From Spinellus fusiger (taxonomy: Eukaryota > Mucoromycota > Mucoromycetes > Mucorales > Phycomycetaceae), in NCBI GenBank assembly GCA_025094145.1, contig JALLLS010000100.1:48150-112149 (forward strand): a stretch of 64,000 nucleotides of DNA, written 5' to 3'. How positions within the stretch are numbered: the first letter of the stretch is position 1; each line of letters starts with the position of its first letter. Below the pieces are notes generated by a model. That model had not been told where the DNA came from. It worked only from the letters and a program-made list of their open reading frames with translations, and did no database searches. Below are positions 11,449 to 24,104 of this stretch, in pieces. A program made the translations under genes and the position numbers.

Positions 11449-14400
11449 ATGTCACTACCTCTAGCGAAACAGATTATTCAGCGTACAGGCACTTCAAGGG
11501 GTTCTTTCCCGTCTCCCGCCCTCTCTCGCTCCTCTCAGTTCTACCAGAGCGCCTACAGACACACCTCCATTAGACACTCTCCCCTGCCTGTTCGCTGCTA
11601 CTCTGTCGCCACTGAAAAGGCACATGAAGAGACGTCTGCTGGAGCACTGTCCTCTCTCTCCATGACAGAACGCCCCCATATCATTCTTCCCAGTCCATCG
11701 CTTGCTGCGTTCAAGACAGCATCCAAGATTCTGCCCTCTTCGGTGGCAGAGCAGTTTGCTATTCTGAATGCATGCATTAACTCGGGCAACATGGACAGAG
11801 CCGATAAAATTCTTCGAGAAATGCATCGATCCAAGCCAGATGAATTGAAGGTCTATGTGGACATTCATATCTTCAACTCCTTCTTGAATGGATTCACAGA
11901 GTGCGAGGTGCCGTTGATGAAGCATGGATTGGCATGGTTTGATTCCATGAGTCTTCTTGGGTTGGTGCCTAATGTGGACAGTTATGCTATTCTTGTCAAG
12001 GGATTCTTGAGGTAAGACCTTCGATCTGGCATAGATATATCTATAGAGAGAGAGAGATGGCTTACGGTTATGTTAGGAACGGGAGCTATCACACTGCAAG
12101 AGCCATTTTGCTGGAGATGGAGGCAGAAACAGACATTGTTGTGATGGATGTTGTTCAATCCCACTTTTCACAGGAAACAGTTTTGCAAGAATTCAGAAAG
12201 GTAATGCGTCTAGAGTAGGTCGACAGCGTCTCTCTTTTATTAACCCATTCATTCATTTACTTGTATGTTGTGCCATCCACCACCATCAGATGGTGACAGA
12301 GAGCCAAGGAATCAACTCCCAAATCGTAGAAAAGCTCCTCGCCGACATTGAAGAAGCCACATCAAAAATCCTGGGCAAAGTAGCTGATCCCATTAGCAAA
12401 TCCACCTCCTCCATCTCCAATGCCATCGAACACGTCCCTGAAGCTCGGTCCACCAAGACCACAGGCGTTGGGTTCCTGCAAGAACAACTTTCTGCCCTTA
12501 GAGACCAAGACAAGGCCCTCAAAATGGATCCCTACGAACTCCAGCTCCAGCTGGAACAACAGGGCTATGAGGTGGCCATACAACGACTTGCTTACATGAG
12601 AGAAGCCAGTCTCGAGCGCGGCGACACCCTCAACGCCATGAACCTGACGCCTCTGAAAAAAAATATGTGGCAGTGGCACGAGCAGCTGATCCCCTTGATC
12701 AAGGAAGAAATTGAGCGATGTGATCGAGCCACCAGCCGAGAAAGCGAACGTCGCCTGTACGGTCCCTTTTTGAAACTCATGCCTCCAGAGAAGCTGTCCA
12801 TTATTACGATTCTTGAGCTGCTCAGAGGCCACAATGCCTCGGGGATTGTCGATGGCATGAAGACAGCCCGTGCTATTCTTGATATTGGCAAGGCCGTGGA
12901 GTTGGAGTACAATGCCACCTTGATGAAGAAGTCGCCAGACAAGCTCATGGTGCGCAACCAGGAAATCCACAGTCTTTTTGCGAGTGGTAAATTGTTCAAC
13001 ATGGCAGTCAGAAAGGCTCACATGAAGGCTGCGCGAGAGCAAACTGAGGGCAAGAATCTTATAGATTCTTCGGATGGAGAGACTGGAGGTGTGATTTGGT
13101 CGCATGAGTGGACGCCGGTGTGGCCCACAACCATTCGTGCCAAGGTGGGGAGTGTGCTGACGAGTATGTTGATTGAAGCTGCCAAGATTCCAATGCCCAG
13201 CTTCAACCCAGAAACAGGAGAAAACATGTAAGTTGTCTCTCTTTATTTATCGATCTATCTATAAGAAAGGAAGGAAGGAAGGAAAGAACAAGGTCACTGA
13301 CATGGTGAGGGGGGTTTGGACAGCATTGAAAAGATTCCTGCCTTTTTCCATACCTACCAATATGTCCGAGGCAAACGCATTGGCATCATCAAATTCTCCG
13401 AACCCTTGACGACCATGCTTTCTCGTGAGCCTGTGCGTGACACGATCCATCCCCGTCTGCTGCCTATGATTGTCCACCCTCGTCCCTGGCTGTCGTCCAA
13501 CTCGGGTGGCTATCTGACGGCAAAATCCACCTGCATGCGTATCCGTGACTCTCCCGAACAGCTTGTCTATCTCCACAGGGCATCTGAGCAGGACTGTCTG
13601 GGATCAGCCTTGGCAGGTCTGGATGTGCTGGGAAGTACACGCTGGAGAGTCAACAAGCAGGTGTTCAATGTTGTCTTGGAGGCCTGGAACAGTGGTGAGG
13701 CCATTGCTGACATTCCACCCGCCGTTGATGAACCCACACCCCTGCCCTCCAAGCCAGAGAACTACGACACGGATCCCAAGGCCAAGTTCATGTGGGTGAC
13801 AAAAGTAAAGGAAATCCAGTTGCAGGACAAGAACAACCACGGTCTGCGGTGTGATGTGAACTACAAAGTGGAGACAGCAAGAGCCGTAAGTTAATAGAGA
13901 AAGGAGAGGAGATGAGACAGCACGGCAGCACAGCAGAAAGATAAAACCACACCACACTTCATTTGCTAATCTTTTGCCTTGTGTTTTCTAGTTCCTGAAC
14001 CTTCCTATGTATTTCCCCCACAATATGGATTTCAGAGGTCGTGCTTATCCCATCCCTCCTACACTGAACCATCTTGGTAACGATCTTTGCCGTGGTCTTC
14101 TTCATTTCAACGAAGCCAAGCCGCTAGGAAACAGAGGCTGGACTTGGCTCAAGATTCACTTGGCTAACTTGTACGGTTATGATAAGTAAGTAGTAGAATA
14201 GGGTAGAAGCAGACACAATGGAGTCTGATCCAATGGATGTCATCGAGCCTGTGCTAATAAGTGAATAGACACTCGTTCAAGGAGAGAGAGGACTTCACCA
14301 TGCAGCACATTGACAAGATCTTGGACTCTGTAGATAATCCCTTGACAGTAAGTTGCATCTCCATCTATCTTGATTCATGAGGATCTACAAAGACATATCT

Positions 14401-16119
14401 ACCTACCTACCTACCTACCTACCTACCTATAGACACACACACACACACAAAGAGAGAGAGAGAGAGAGACTTTTTCCCACTCACACTGCAGACATTGCTC
14501 TTCTTGTTGCTTAGGGTAAAAAATGGTGGTTGGAAGCAGAATCCCCATGGCAATGTCTTTCTGCCTGCTACGAAGTGGCTGCTGCCTACCGCAGTGGAAA
14601 CCCCGAATCCTTCTTCTCACAGCTCCCCATCCACCAAGACGGTACCTGCAACGGCCTCCAGCACTACGCAGCTCTAGGCGGTGACTTGGCAGGCGCCCGC
14701 GCCGTCAACCTCGCCCCCAGCGACCGCCCCGCCGACGTCTACACGGGTGTCGCCGACATGGTCAACCTGCGCATCGACGAAGAAGCTGCTGCCGGCAACG
14801 CACTGGCCCAACTGCTCAAGGGCAACATCACTCGCAAGGTCGTCAAACAGACTGTCATGACCAACGTGTACGGCGTCACGTTCATTGGTGCACGCAACCA
14901 GATTGAAAGCAGACTCAAGGAGAACCCCAACCTGCCACCAGAGAAGCTGTACGCCCTGGCCAGCTACCTTGCCCTCAAGGTGTTCTCGTCGCTCGGCGAG
15001 ATGTTCAACGGTGCTCGCCAGATCCAGGATTGGCTGACAGAATCGGCCAAACGCATTGCCAAGAGTGTCCCCATCGAGGCTCTGGAAGAGGCAGGTGTTC
15101 TGTCAAGGCCCGACGCCCCCCTGGAGCAGGACGAGCGGGTCAAAGCGGCCGTGCAGTCAGCACGGAGCAAGACCCAGGTGCGTGGGTTTTCTGCCCGCAC
15201 ACCAGGCGCCAACCAGATGACGTCTGTGATCTGGACAACCCCCCTGGGGCTGCCGATTGTCCAGCCATACCGCCGTGCTGGCAAGAAGCAGGTGGCCACC
15301 CTGCTTCAGACCGTGTACATCCAGGACCCTGATGCGTCTCGGCCGGTCAATGGCATGAAGCAGAGCACAGCCTTTCCTCCCAACTTTATTCATTCGCTGG
15401 ATGCCACGCACATGCTCATGTCGGCTGTGGCGTGTCATGAAAAGGGCATGACATTTGCCTCGGTGCACGACAGTTACTGGACCCATGCATGCGATGTGGA
15501 TGCCATGAATATTATCATTCGTGATCAGTTCATTGAGCTGCATTCTCAGCCGATCATGGAGAACCTCATTAATGAATTCAGAGAGCGCTACAAGGACTTT
15601 AAGATCCCTGTGGCGCATGAGCTGCCTACCAAGCCCAAGAAGGCGGCTGCTGGTGAGGCTGGGGCTGTGGGTGATAACGATGAGGCAGCAGCAGCAGCAA
15701 CAACAACAACAGCTTCATCATCACAGCTTGGATTGTCAAGCACGGCTTCTTTGAAGGACCTTTTGGGGGCTTCAGAGGAAAAGAAACTGTCAGACAATGC
15801 CCTTCAGGCCATGTTTGGTATAGGGGGCATGGGCATGGAGAGAGACGAGGATTCACTAGAGGATGAACTCTTGTCAAATGATCCTGATGTTGCTCCAGGA
15901 CATGAAGGGGACGAAGGAGATGAAGGAGATGAAGGAGATGAAGGAGACGAAAGAGATGAGGGAGAGACAAAAGCAAAAGCAAAAAAGGCCAATGTCAAAT
16001 CAACAACAGGGCCAAGACGTTTTGTTCATACATGGGAACCTCTTACCTTTTCTCCATTACCACAAAAAGGATCTTTTGATATTAACGAAGTCAAAGGCTC
16101 CAACTATTTCTTCCATTAG
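11449..16119 (+). CDS. RPO41: Mitochondrial DNA-directed RNA polymerase, 1354 aa, 7 exons
   Basis: Single-subunit T7-like polymerase that transcribes the mitochondrial genome. Exons 11449-12011, 12077-12200, 12290-13227, 13324-13885, 13992-14185, 14269-14347 and 14515-16119 give 1355 codons with stop. The first ~60 residues are basic and Ser/Arg-rich, like a presequence. PPR-like segments follow ([19 protein letters not shown] and a second one ending at exon 1/2). The core shows [13 protein letters not shown], motif [17 protein letters not shown], motif [15 protein letters not shown] and motif [13 protein letters not shown]. The chain ends YFFH, close to the usual FxF-like terminus. Between the core and the last ~35 residues is an Ala/Thr and acidic insert with four GDE repeats (about 15640-16000). 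Intron 6 carries CTAC, CA and GA runs. Confidence 0.97.
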
Positions 16120-16385
16120 ACTATATCTATATTTCTTTTTCTTTTTCTTTTATATTTATTATTTTTCTTTTATTACATTTATAAACAATCACTTTTTAAG
16201 AAGGGTCAATCCAGTTATTTGATTAGTTGATGGATAGTGCGCAGTCCCTCTCCATTGAATTTTTTAATATATTTGTTGGGAAGCATGGTGATAAAAGGGA
16301 AAAGAGAGACTTATTTCTATTGTATGAAACACCTTTTTCTTTATAGATGTTGACAAGCCAACATTATTTCAGATGGATATTCAGA
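16120..16385. other. Spacer after RPO41
   Basis: AT-rich, with a T-rich stretch at about 16130-16170 immediately after the stop that could serve as 3' UTR. No gene seen. Confidence 0.5.
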
Positions 16386-17383
16386 ATATTGCATTTGTGA
16401 AGAATAGGACAAGACAAAAGATAGAAGATTATTGGGCATTTATTACCAGTTAAAGACCGGATTAAAAGGAAAAAGGCCTATAGTTTAAAGTAGTATTAGA
16501 AACATCAAAGAGTGTGGATCACTATTGCGTTTGGAGAGTCATGGAAACCCCTAAAAAGTGAATGAGATGGATTCAAGACACCTGGAAAGATGTTATTAGA
16601 AAGGATCCATTTGCCTCATACAATCAACTGACATTGGGAATATTGAAGTTTGATGTTGATATAAGTAGAGACACCCTTATCAGCTACTGTAATCAGTTAG
16701 AGTATGTATCTTTTTCTGTAGACCACAAGCTAGCCTTCACTGAAAAAACACACAAAGAGAAACAGCTTTGTTGGGCTAAGGAATATATCAATTGGACGAG
16801 TGATCAGCGGAGAGGTATCATTTAGTCTGATGAGTCAACATACATTATGAAAAAGAGCAATAGAGATGCTTGTGTCATTAAAGTAGTTAGAGAACGATAT
16901 ATTTATAATTCCATTGATCCAACAATGTAGTTTGGTGGTGATGGTGTGATGTTTTAGAGCTGCTATTAGGCTAATGGATTTGGCTTATTAATCGTTGTTG
17001 GTAGCACTGTAAACCAAGACGAATATATCATTGTTTTAGCTGGTGAGTTCCATCCTTGGTTTATGGAATTTTATCAGAAAGAAAACAGCAAGTTTCTGTT
17101 ACAATAAAAGGGTACTAGCTGTCATACTGGGGCCTATGCTAGATGGTGGAAAGAGACACATCAGATTAGGGTTCTTTGATTACTAGCCTACACAAATCCC
17201 TGAATTGAACTCAATTGAACATGTCTGATATACCTTGGAGATATGAATTGAAGAAAGAAGGGTATATATTATCAATGTAGAAAGTTGTTATTGAACTTGC
17301 ACGACGATGAGTTCAGAGTATGACAGACAGGTGTCAGGATGTCATTGATGCCAAAGGAAACCATACGAAATACTAACTGTATT
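16386..17383 (+). pseudogene. Tc1/mariner-type transposase pseudogene
   Basis: A nearly full-length transposase relic. Order: degenerate N-terminal region, METPKK-like linker near 16545, an HTH-like stretch around 16565-16720, QLCWAKEYINWTSDQRRGII, SDES (first catalytic Asp region, with the preceding Trp codon now a stop near 16825), FGGDGVM, HPWFMEFYQKE, a CHTGAYARWW block (second Asp lost), a degraded NP-IEH region near 17200, and a SMTDRC-like tail. At least eight stops interrupt it. The relic at 1-480 shares the same C-terminal tail. Clear terminal repeats were not identified. Confidence 0.9.
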
Positions 17384-18641
17384 ATTATTCTATTTTCTAC
17401 AATTAAAGATATTGAGACTTGATATGCTTAAGTTTGGAGCTTATAGATCAAATGTAAAATGTTTTATTTAATGTTGAACATGTTCTATCTGTTTCATCCT
17501 GATATTTATTTTCACGAGTATTCAACTCAATTGAGTGTAGTTGTATTCACACTTTCTTGAACAAGTAGGTTTATCCTAATTATATACCCAATAGCATTAT
17601 TTGAGTGAACCATCGTCAAAATTAATATACAGGCTGCTGTGAATAGGGTCATTTGCACAAAAGTCATTACAATTGTCCAAATAATGATAGATACCAGACA
17701 GAAAGTAGAGACATTGTGATATGACCAAGAAATGGCAGCTTACTGTAAAGAAAGAGTGAGATGAATCAGTCATATAATCCTATGAGCTATGTGCTTCTTT
17801 TTTTTCATATAGGATAGTTGGGTTTGGAATATAAATACATACTTATTCAATGACCAAAATGTCAAGATAAGCACACTAAAACACTACTGCCCCAGACTAA
17901 TGTATAAAAAAAACAGCTACACAATCAATGGTTTATGATGAAGCATCTATGATAAGCTGTAATTTATCTGAATACAGTGGATTGATCTTTCAGAGATAAT
18001 ATAAAAGTACAACAGCCTGCATTAGAATGCATGCCTTTTGGTGGTGATTTCCTTGAAGTTCTTCTATCTGTAATAATCATTAAAGTATAAAAGAATAACA
18101 AACAAGTCGAATAAAAAAGAGCAGAGTGAAACGTACGTTAACTAAACCAAATACCCTTGAACACAAGAAGCCTCGGTTGACTCACTGACGGAAACCCCAT
18201 GCTACAGGTAAACTATCTAAAAATTGATAATGAAGTGTACCTTATTCGATTTTGTCATGCAAAAAGACATTATAATGTCTAGTAAACAATCACCTGAAAT
18301 TCATAGCACTTTTAACGTTTCTTTCTTTCTTTCTTTTCTTTTTTCGATCTATTTCTCATTTCATCCGTGCATCGATGTGTGTAAATTTCCTTCTCTCTCT
18401 TTGGTCCTTTGTGGTATGTAAAATAGCTCATGTTTATTATGAAGTATGTGTTTTAAGAGGCTAGGCATGGTGTCTTTGAGTAAAGATTCAAATCCGAGAG
18501 TATAGAACCCACAAGTCATAGGAGGGAGGATGCTAATCGTTAGGGGAATGATTATCATTAAAGTGATAATTATATTAGTGATGAAGAATACACTTTATAA
18601 AGTCCTTTTTTATCTTTTTTTTTCAATAATAAAAATAGGTC
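17384..18641. other. AT-rich gene-free stretch
   Basis: About 1.25 kb without a supportable ORF, RNA gene or clear repeat unit. It separates the Tc1 pseudogene from the convergent 3' end of the HEI10-like gene. Short CTTT runs occur at 18320-18345. Confidence 0.5.
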
Positions 18642-20165
18642 TCAAGGATGAGTGTTTTTTCTCGGTCTTTTGGATCGAAGAGAGAGATTGGATGAGTTTG
18701 TTTTGGACTGTCTTGATACTGGTAACTTCAGTGTCTCTGCACAAGGCCCATGGGTCTGTGAATAGGTAGTATAATAAGTAGATTGATTTTGAATAGAAGA
18801 TTGGGGAGGATAGACATGAGAAAGTGGTGGTGGTGGTGGTGGTGGACTCATCCTAGGCTGCTAATGTATTGAATAGTTTAATAATGACCTGTGGATGTAT
18901 GTTTTCATTGTATCCCTTTTGTTTGTATTTACCGTAGGATGATGAGGATAATGAGAAAAGGATCTCTTTTGTTGTTCACAGTAAGGATGGTGCGGATAAG
19001 AAGTGGTGGTAGGGTAAGGAGATTGTTTTGGAATGAGAAAAGCAGCACTAGAACTCACAAAGGGTGTTGGTCCCATACTAGTTGTATGGACAGAATGAGG
19101 TGGTGGTGGTGGCTGCTGCTGCTGCTGCTGCTGCTGCTGTGGATTGAATGTTTGTACGGAGGGCATGACTATCTTTCGCTTCAATTTCTCATACATTGTC
19201 TAATCATGGAAAGAAGGTAAGCCTTTTTTTTCTTTCTATACTGTACCTAGTATACTATCTAACCTGTAGCTTATGAAACTGTTTCCCTTTTTCTTGAAGC
19301 TGGATTTTCAATTCATGCACACGTTCTTTCTCTGTTTCGTATTCTCTGGCTGCCACTAATACCAGCATATCTTATTGACTCTTGCTTCTTCCCCCGTGTC
19401 AATGGATAAAAGGATGGTAACTTACTTGATGTCTTTTCCTTTTCCACTAAGTATATGTCAGTCTACAGAGAATATACATACATATATATATATATGTGTG
19501 TGTTTGTGTGTGTGGATTGAAAAGTACCTTTGAGATGCCTTGCTGTGTCTTGTGCAAGATCATTAAACTCAGCTTGGAGGGAGTCGTATTTCATTTCCAA
19601 ATTCTTTTGAAGAATAGTACGGAAACATAGCTCCTGGGATGTCTGATAGTGGTAGAATGAAATGGAACGACTACAAATGTCCATGATGATGTCTGGTTTT
19701 AGACCTGCCAAGACAGACTTTGATCCTAGAAATGAGTACATAAAAGAGAGAAGACATGCTGAGGTACTGATTTGTATTCTTCAGAGGGATTCAGATGGGT
19801 TACGACAATATCATCGCTAGGTTGATGGTTCAGTTTATCATTGAAAAGTGGAATCATACCAAATATACTTTATTTTTTATTTTATTTTACCTTTCATTTA
19901 GTTGTGTATTGCAGGCAGGACACACAGGCGCATGTGAGAAATTGCGATTGGCACACTCAATACAAAAGATATCTACAGGTTATCCAAGGATCCATGCCAT
20001 TCTCTATGCTTACGAGAACAGGAAGTAACACATGCCTTGGAAGCAGAGTGAATTGCTTTCTCTCTTAATAGAGACAGTTTTCTCTTGACTTACCTGTACA
20101 TCAAATCTCAATGGCTTCCTGCACTGTATTACATTGCAATGAATATCTGCCTCATTGTCAGCCAT
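18642..20165 (-). CDS. HEI10: HEI10/CCNB1IP1-type RING-finger meiotic crossover protein, 342 aa, 9 exons
   Basis: Predicted SUMO/ubiquitin E3 of the Zip3/HEI10 group that promotes meiotic crossovers. Coding exons from the start: 20094-20165, 20014-20035 (22 nt), 19891-19972, 19768-19816, 19528-19717, 19426-19446 (21 nt), 19264-19370, 18933-19199, 18642-18860; total 343 codons with stop. An N-terminal C3HC4 RING spans about residues 10-60: CNVIQC, then CSHIFCIEC, then CPACN. Next come PSEEYKSSVLAGLKPDIIMD and CSRSISFYHYQ, the conserved HEI10 core. Coiled coil follows (YETEKERVHELKIQLQEK, LQTMYEKLKRKIVMPS). The tail is disordered: nine Gln, Pro runs, Ser/Tyr. Exon 7 could instead begin 15 nt later. 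The family assignment is strong; meiotic activity is inferred. Confidence 0.88.
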
Positions 20166-20977
20166 TGCTGTCGAGTCAATAATGCTAGAGAGAGAAGAGA
20201 GACTTAAGGAAGAAGCACAATAGTCAATACATGTAATAATGATAATAATGATAATAATGATAATAATGATAATAACACTAATGATAATAACACTAATAAC
20301 ATATAATATCAACATATAATATCAACATATAATATCAATATATAATATCATTACAAACTAGGATGTATTTGATCCCTGGCATATTAATATATGCCATAGA
20401 TCCTTCCTATGTTTTTGGAAAAGATTGCTATTGTAATTTTATATAAACTAATGCATCAGATAGAAAAGGTATATAGACCATCTATCTATTAAATAGAAGA
20501 AAGCTTTGAGAAATCTATTTCTTATATTACAAACACACCTTTTGTTTATGATTATGATTATGTTTTTTTTTGTTGGAAAAATAGAATAACATAGAATACA
20601 ATAGCACATAATATTAATATTAACACATAACAGATATATTAGAGTCAGAGAACTGTGATTTCTATCTAAGTACTTCACCTTTTAGCTGCTGCCTGTCTCT
20701 CGTCAAGGGAATCACCTGCAAAGAGAAAAAAGAGAAAAAGAAAAGAGAAAAAGAAAGAGATGTATCATCTGCTTACAGTTGAATAAGTTGTCATTAATTT
20801 ATCAATACCAATAGGGGAGACATTTCTCAAGTCAATTTCATTTTATTCTGATGCTGTAGAGACTAGACCTATCAAAAACCACACTCTGCAGCCACTGCAG
20901 CTACATACACTACAGCTACATAAACTACATAAACTACATAAACTACATAAACTGCATAAACTACAGCTTCAGACACC
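20166..20977. other. Intergenic region with simple repeats
   Basis: Contains TGATAATAA-type repeats at about 20236-20300, ATATAATATCAAC repeats at about 20300-20345, and ACATAAACT repeats at 20906-20965 just after the glucoamylase stop. A stretch near 20690-20720 looks less AT-rich and may be untranslated exon of the HEI10 gene. No protein-coding gene is supported. Confidence 0.5.
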
Positions 20978-22461
20978 CTATGGAATGGGCTTTCCTGCTC
21001 TTGCACGGATGGCTGTAATAAACGCCGCATGCGACCACGTCAGATCTCTTGCTCCTTGCTCAAACCCAGTCCATCGATTGTACTGCTCAGACAAGGACCC
21101 ATTGGCCATTTGATGGTACTGCACTGTTGACAAGAACTTATCTGCCTCGACTGCAATGCTTGTCAACAGAGCCTCGAATGCACTGGACTCCTTCCTGTAC
21201 TCCTTCCCAGGCACCGCCTCGACATCAAACTGAACAAAGAACCTCCAGTTCACTCTGTTCACCACCACAGCCTCCCTTGCCTTGAACAGCCGAATGACAT
21301 GGTAGTAGTACTCTGTGTAGGCTGTGGTGGCCAGGAACCATGGATTGCCCCTCGACGTGCCATGGCCATCATAGACATCCTCGGGGTACCTTCCTATGGC
21401 CACCCCAAGATGAGGGGCCAACGACCGATTGATCGGGAACAGGGCCTGGAAGGAGGCGTACAGAGAAGCTACAGTGGCCAGCATCTCATCCGAGTCTGGG
21501 GTGTAGAACCCATCCCTCATGTCTGCCACCAGATTAGCAGCCAACACCGTCGACACATCCAGACCCGAGGGCTTGGGGTCGTGTCCGCCCTGGTGCTCCC
21601 GAGTAGCCACAATGGCATGGCGAGACACTGACCAGAACTGCGAAAGACGGTCTTCGATCTCACCCAGAGTGTATCTGTACTGTGCTACACGGACCGTGTC
21701 ACTGTGCTCCTGGGCCAGAGCCATGCCCTCCACCAGAGCCCGTCGCATGACCATCAGTGTGTAGAAATGCAGGCCGTGGACCTCCTCCCACAGATCAAAG
21801 CAGGGATCGGACCACACCAACACAATATAGTCCAGGTCACGGTAGATGGCGGGCTGGAGGGTGGTGGCGACATACTTCTTTTGAGAAAGGGCCCGGGAGA
21901 GCAAGAGGAACGTGATGGCTCGCTCAGCAGGCCCGTCGTTCTGAGGCCTTCCCCACTCACCGGCAAACCCCGACCCATCGGGATTGAATTTGGGTTCTCC
22001 TAGGCATTGGCACTGGGTGTGGGTGGTTTGGGTGTCCACCTGAAAGTCCACGTAATCGACCAGTACGTCGTGCAGGTCGGGGCGGCGGGAGGTGTCGTAG
22101 GCATGGACCAGCACACGGGCCACCTGAGCAGCATCGCGAGTCCATGTGTAAAAGTAGTCTGGATCGTGGGTCGACAGCGAGGCAGCGACAAAGCCTCTCT
22201 TTGTGTTGGGAGGGTTGATGTTCTGCAGCATCACACGTAGGCTGATGGACTCCTGGCTGGCAGCCCATGCATCCAGGCTTGTGTTTCCAGAAGGTGTGTC
22301 TGCAATAAGAAGAAGAAGGAAAAAGAGAGTAAGTGAGTGTGAGTGTGTTTGGAAAAAAGAAGAGACTTACCATATCTCTCTGCATCCCATCCGCCCCACT
22401 GTCTGGCAGCAGCCACAGCACCTCCTGTCCCTAGAGCTATCCATAGAAACGAACCTCGCAT
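20978..22461 (-). CDS. Glucoamylase, glycoside hydrolase family 15, 470 aa, 2 exons
   Basis: Exo-1,4-alpha-glucosidase releasing glucose from starch and glycogen ends; probably secreted. Exons 22371-22461 and 20978-22299 give 471 codons with stop. The first ~20 residues (MRGSFLWIALGTGGAVAAA) look like a signal peptide. GH15 marks are LDAWAASQ, DPDYFYTWTRDAA, DLWEEVHGLHFYT with the expected general acid Glu near residue 202, and SLSEQYNRWTG with the expected base Glu near residue 435, followed by GARDLTWSHAA. Length matches a catalytic domain alone: no N-terminal CBM21 or C-terminal CBM20 starch-binding module is visible. The GC content is clearly higher than in the flanks. It shares a 420-bp divergent promoter region with REX4. 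Confidence 0.95.
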
Positions 22462-22881
22462 TGTATCGATAGAGAATCAGACAAGAGAGAATCAGACAAG
22501 AGAGAATCAGTCAAGAGAGAATCAGTCAAGAGAGAATCAGTCAAGAAGAAGAGGGAGAAGAAGAGGTAGATGAAGAGGTAGATGACGAGGAAGAAGAAGA
22601 AGGTGAGGACGAGAAAGAAGAGGGGAATAAGAAGATGATCCACAGGATTAACAAAGATGAAGAACAAGAACAAGATCCACAGTATGCTTTTATGCAGATC
22701 GATTTCATTCTCCGTCCAGCCAAAAGAAGAAGAAAAGAAAAAATAAAAAAACTCCCCTTTTAGATACTGGGAAAGTATGACTCTCTTTTTCACTCTTCCT
22801 TCCTAGGGCTGTCACACCAGAGTCACTTGGACTTTTGTGTTTACTTTTTCTTTTTCTTCTTCTTCCTCTTCTTCAGTTACG
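22462..22881. promoter_or_regulatory. Divergent promoter region GH15 / REX4
   Basis: 420 bp between two divergent starts. Holds about six tandem copies of an AGAGAATCAG(A/T)CAAG unit at 22466-22545, an AGAAGAGGTAGATG repeat, and a pyrimidine-rich stretch at 22845-22876 just upstream of the REX4 ATG. No TATA box can be assigned with confidence. Confidence 0.5.
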
Positions 22882-24096
22882 ATGAAGCAGCCCAAAGCCA
22901 CTCCCTCCTCCAACTGGAAAAAGATCCAATCCGTAAGAAACAAGGAGACTGTGACTGTCAAACAAAAGAAGTCAAAGTGCCTTACTCTCCTTTCTCTCTG
23001 TTGTCTTAGACACTGCCTCCTGCCACGCCAACCACCATCAAAAAGCCCTATATCAAAAGAGCCCCAAAGAATAAGACAGAAGTCCAAACCACCACCACCA
23101 CCACCACCACCAAAACAACACCACCACCACTGCCTGATGTGTCTACAGAAGACCTGTGGTTTGCTGACGATGTGGATGAAAAAGACTTGGCTCTTGCCTA
23201 TGGATCCAGTAAAGAACACCGGAAGCTAAGGTCTCATGAAGAGAGAGCACGCAAGAAGAAGATGGTACAGGACATGGATGCTGTTCAAGGCAAGGAGGCT
23301 CTTCTGGGTAAATTCGTAGCCATTGATTGTGAGATGGTGGGGGTGGGTCCTCAGGGATCAGAGTCAGCCCTGGCCCGAGTCAGTCTGGTCAACTTCCATG
23401 GCGCAGTGTTGATGGATGCGTATGTGCGGCCACAGGAGAAGGTGACAGACTTCCGTACGCATGTCAGTGGTATTGAGGCCAAGCACTTTGAAAAAGGCAA
23501 GTTCATTTCTCGGTGCCATTGTAACTCATCCACACAACAGCCCTCTCCTTCCAAGAGGCACAGCAGCAGGTGGCTGATCTTATCAAGGGTCGTGTGTTGA
23601 TTGGACATGCTGTCCATAACGATCTGAAGGCTTTGATGCTGGACCATCCAGCCTTGTTTCTTCGCGACACCTCTCGCTACAAACCCTTTCGCAAATTGGC
23701 CTCGGGGAGAACTCCTGGCCTAAAGACCCTTGTACAAAAGATCCTCGAGATTACCATTCAGTCAGGGAGCCATTCTTCTGTAAGCAGCAGCCTCTTCTTT
23801 GTCTTTTTTGTCTTTTTCTAACACACTCGTGGGGGGAGGATGGCTAGGTGGAGGATGCCCGGTTCACTATGCTCTTGTATAAAAAAGTAAAAGACGAATG
23901 GGAAAAGTCCTTTGGATCACGCACAGTGGCACGGACAAAGAAGCTGGCAGCCCAAGAACAGAGCAGAACACTCAAGAATAAAACTACCCCTAAAGAAGCC
24001 TCTGTTGCAGCAGGGAAGAAGAGCAGTCATAGCAGTCATAGCAGTGACAGCAGTGGTTCGGAATCGGAATCGGAAGATGATGAGGCCATGGAATAA
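22882..24096 (+). CDS. REX4: REX4-type RNA 3'-5' exonuclease (DEDDh), 347 aa, 4 exons
   Basis: Predicted nucleolar exonuclease of rRNA processing. Exons about 22882-22950, 23010-23496, 23541-23779 and 23848-24096 close in frame (348 codons with stop). Exon 1's end is uncertain: 22950 or 22956 both keep frame. N-terminus SNWKKIQ and a Lys-rich/poly-Thr linker precede the DEDD domain: [12 protein letters not shown] (DxE), [27 protein letters not shown] (third Asp), then [14 protein letters not shown] (His and last Asp). The tail is Ser/acidic. Intron 2 (23497-23540) uses a GC donor, AG|GCAAGT. Reading through it instead gives a false C-terminus at 23600. Confidence 0.93.
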
Positions 24097-24104
24097 ACTT
24101 TATA

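Noticed and set aside
18486..18500. GATTCAAATCC, resembling a tRNA B box
   Set aside because: No A box, no acceptor or anticodon stem can be drawn around it.
23497..23600. REX4 exon 2 reading on to a stop at 23600
   Set aside because: It would break the DEDD domain; the GC-AG intron restores the conserved SFQEAQ and DLIKGR segment.
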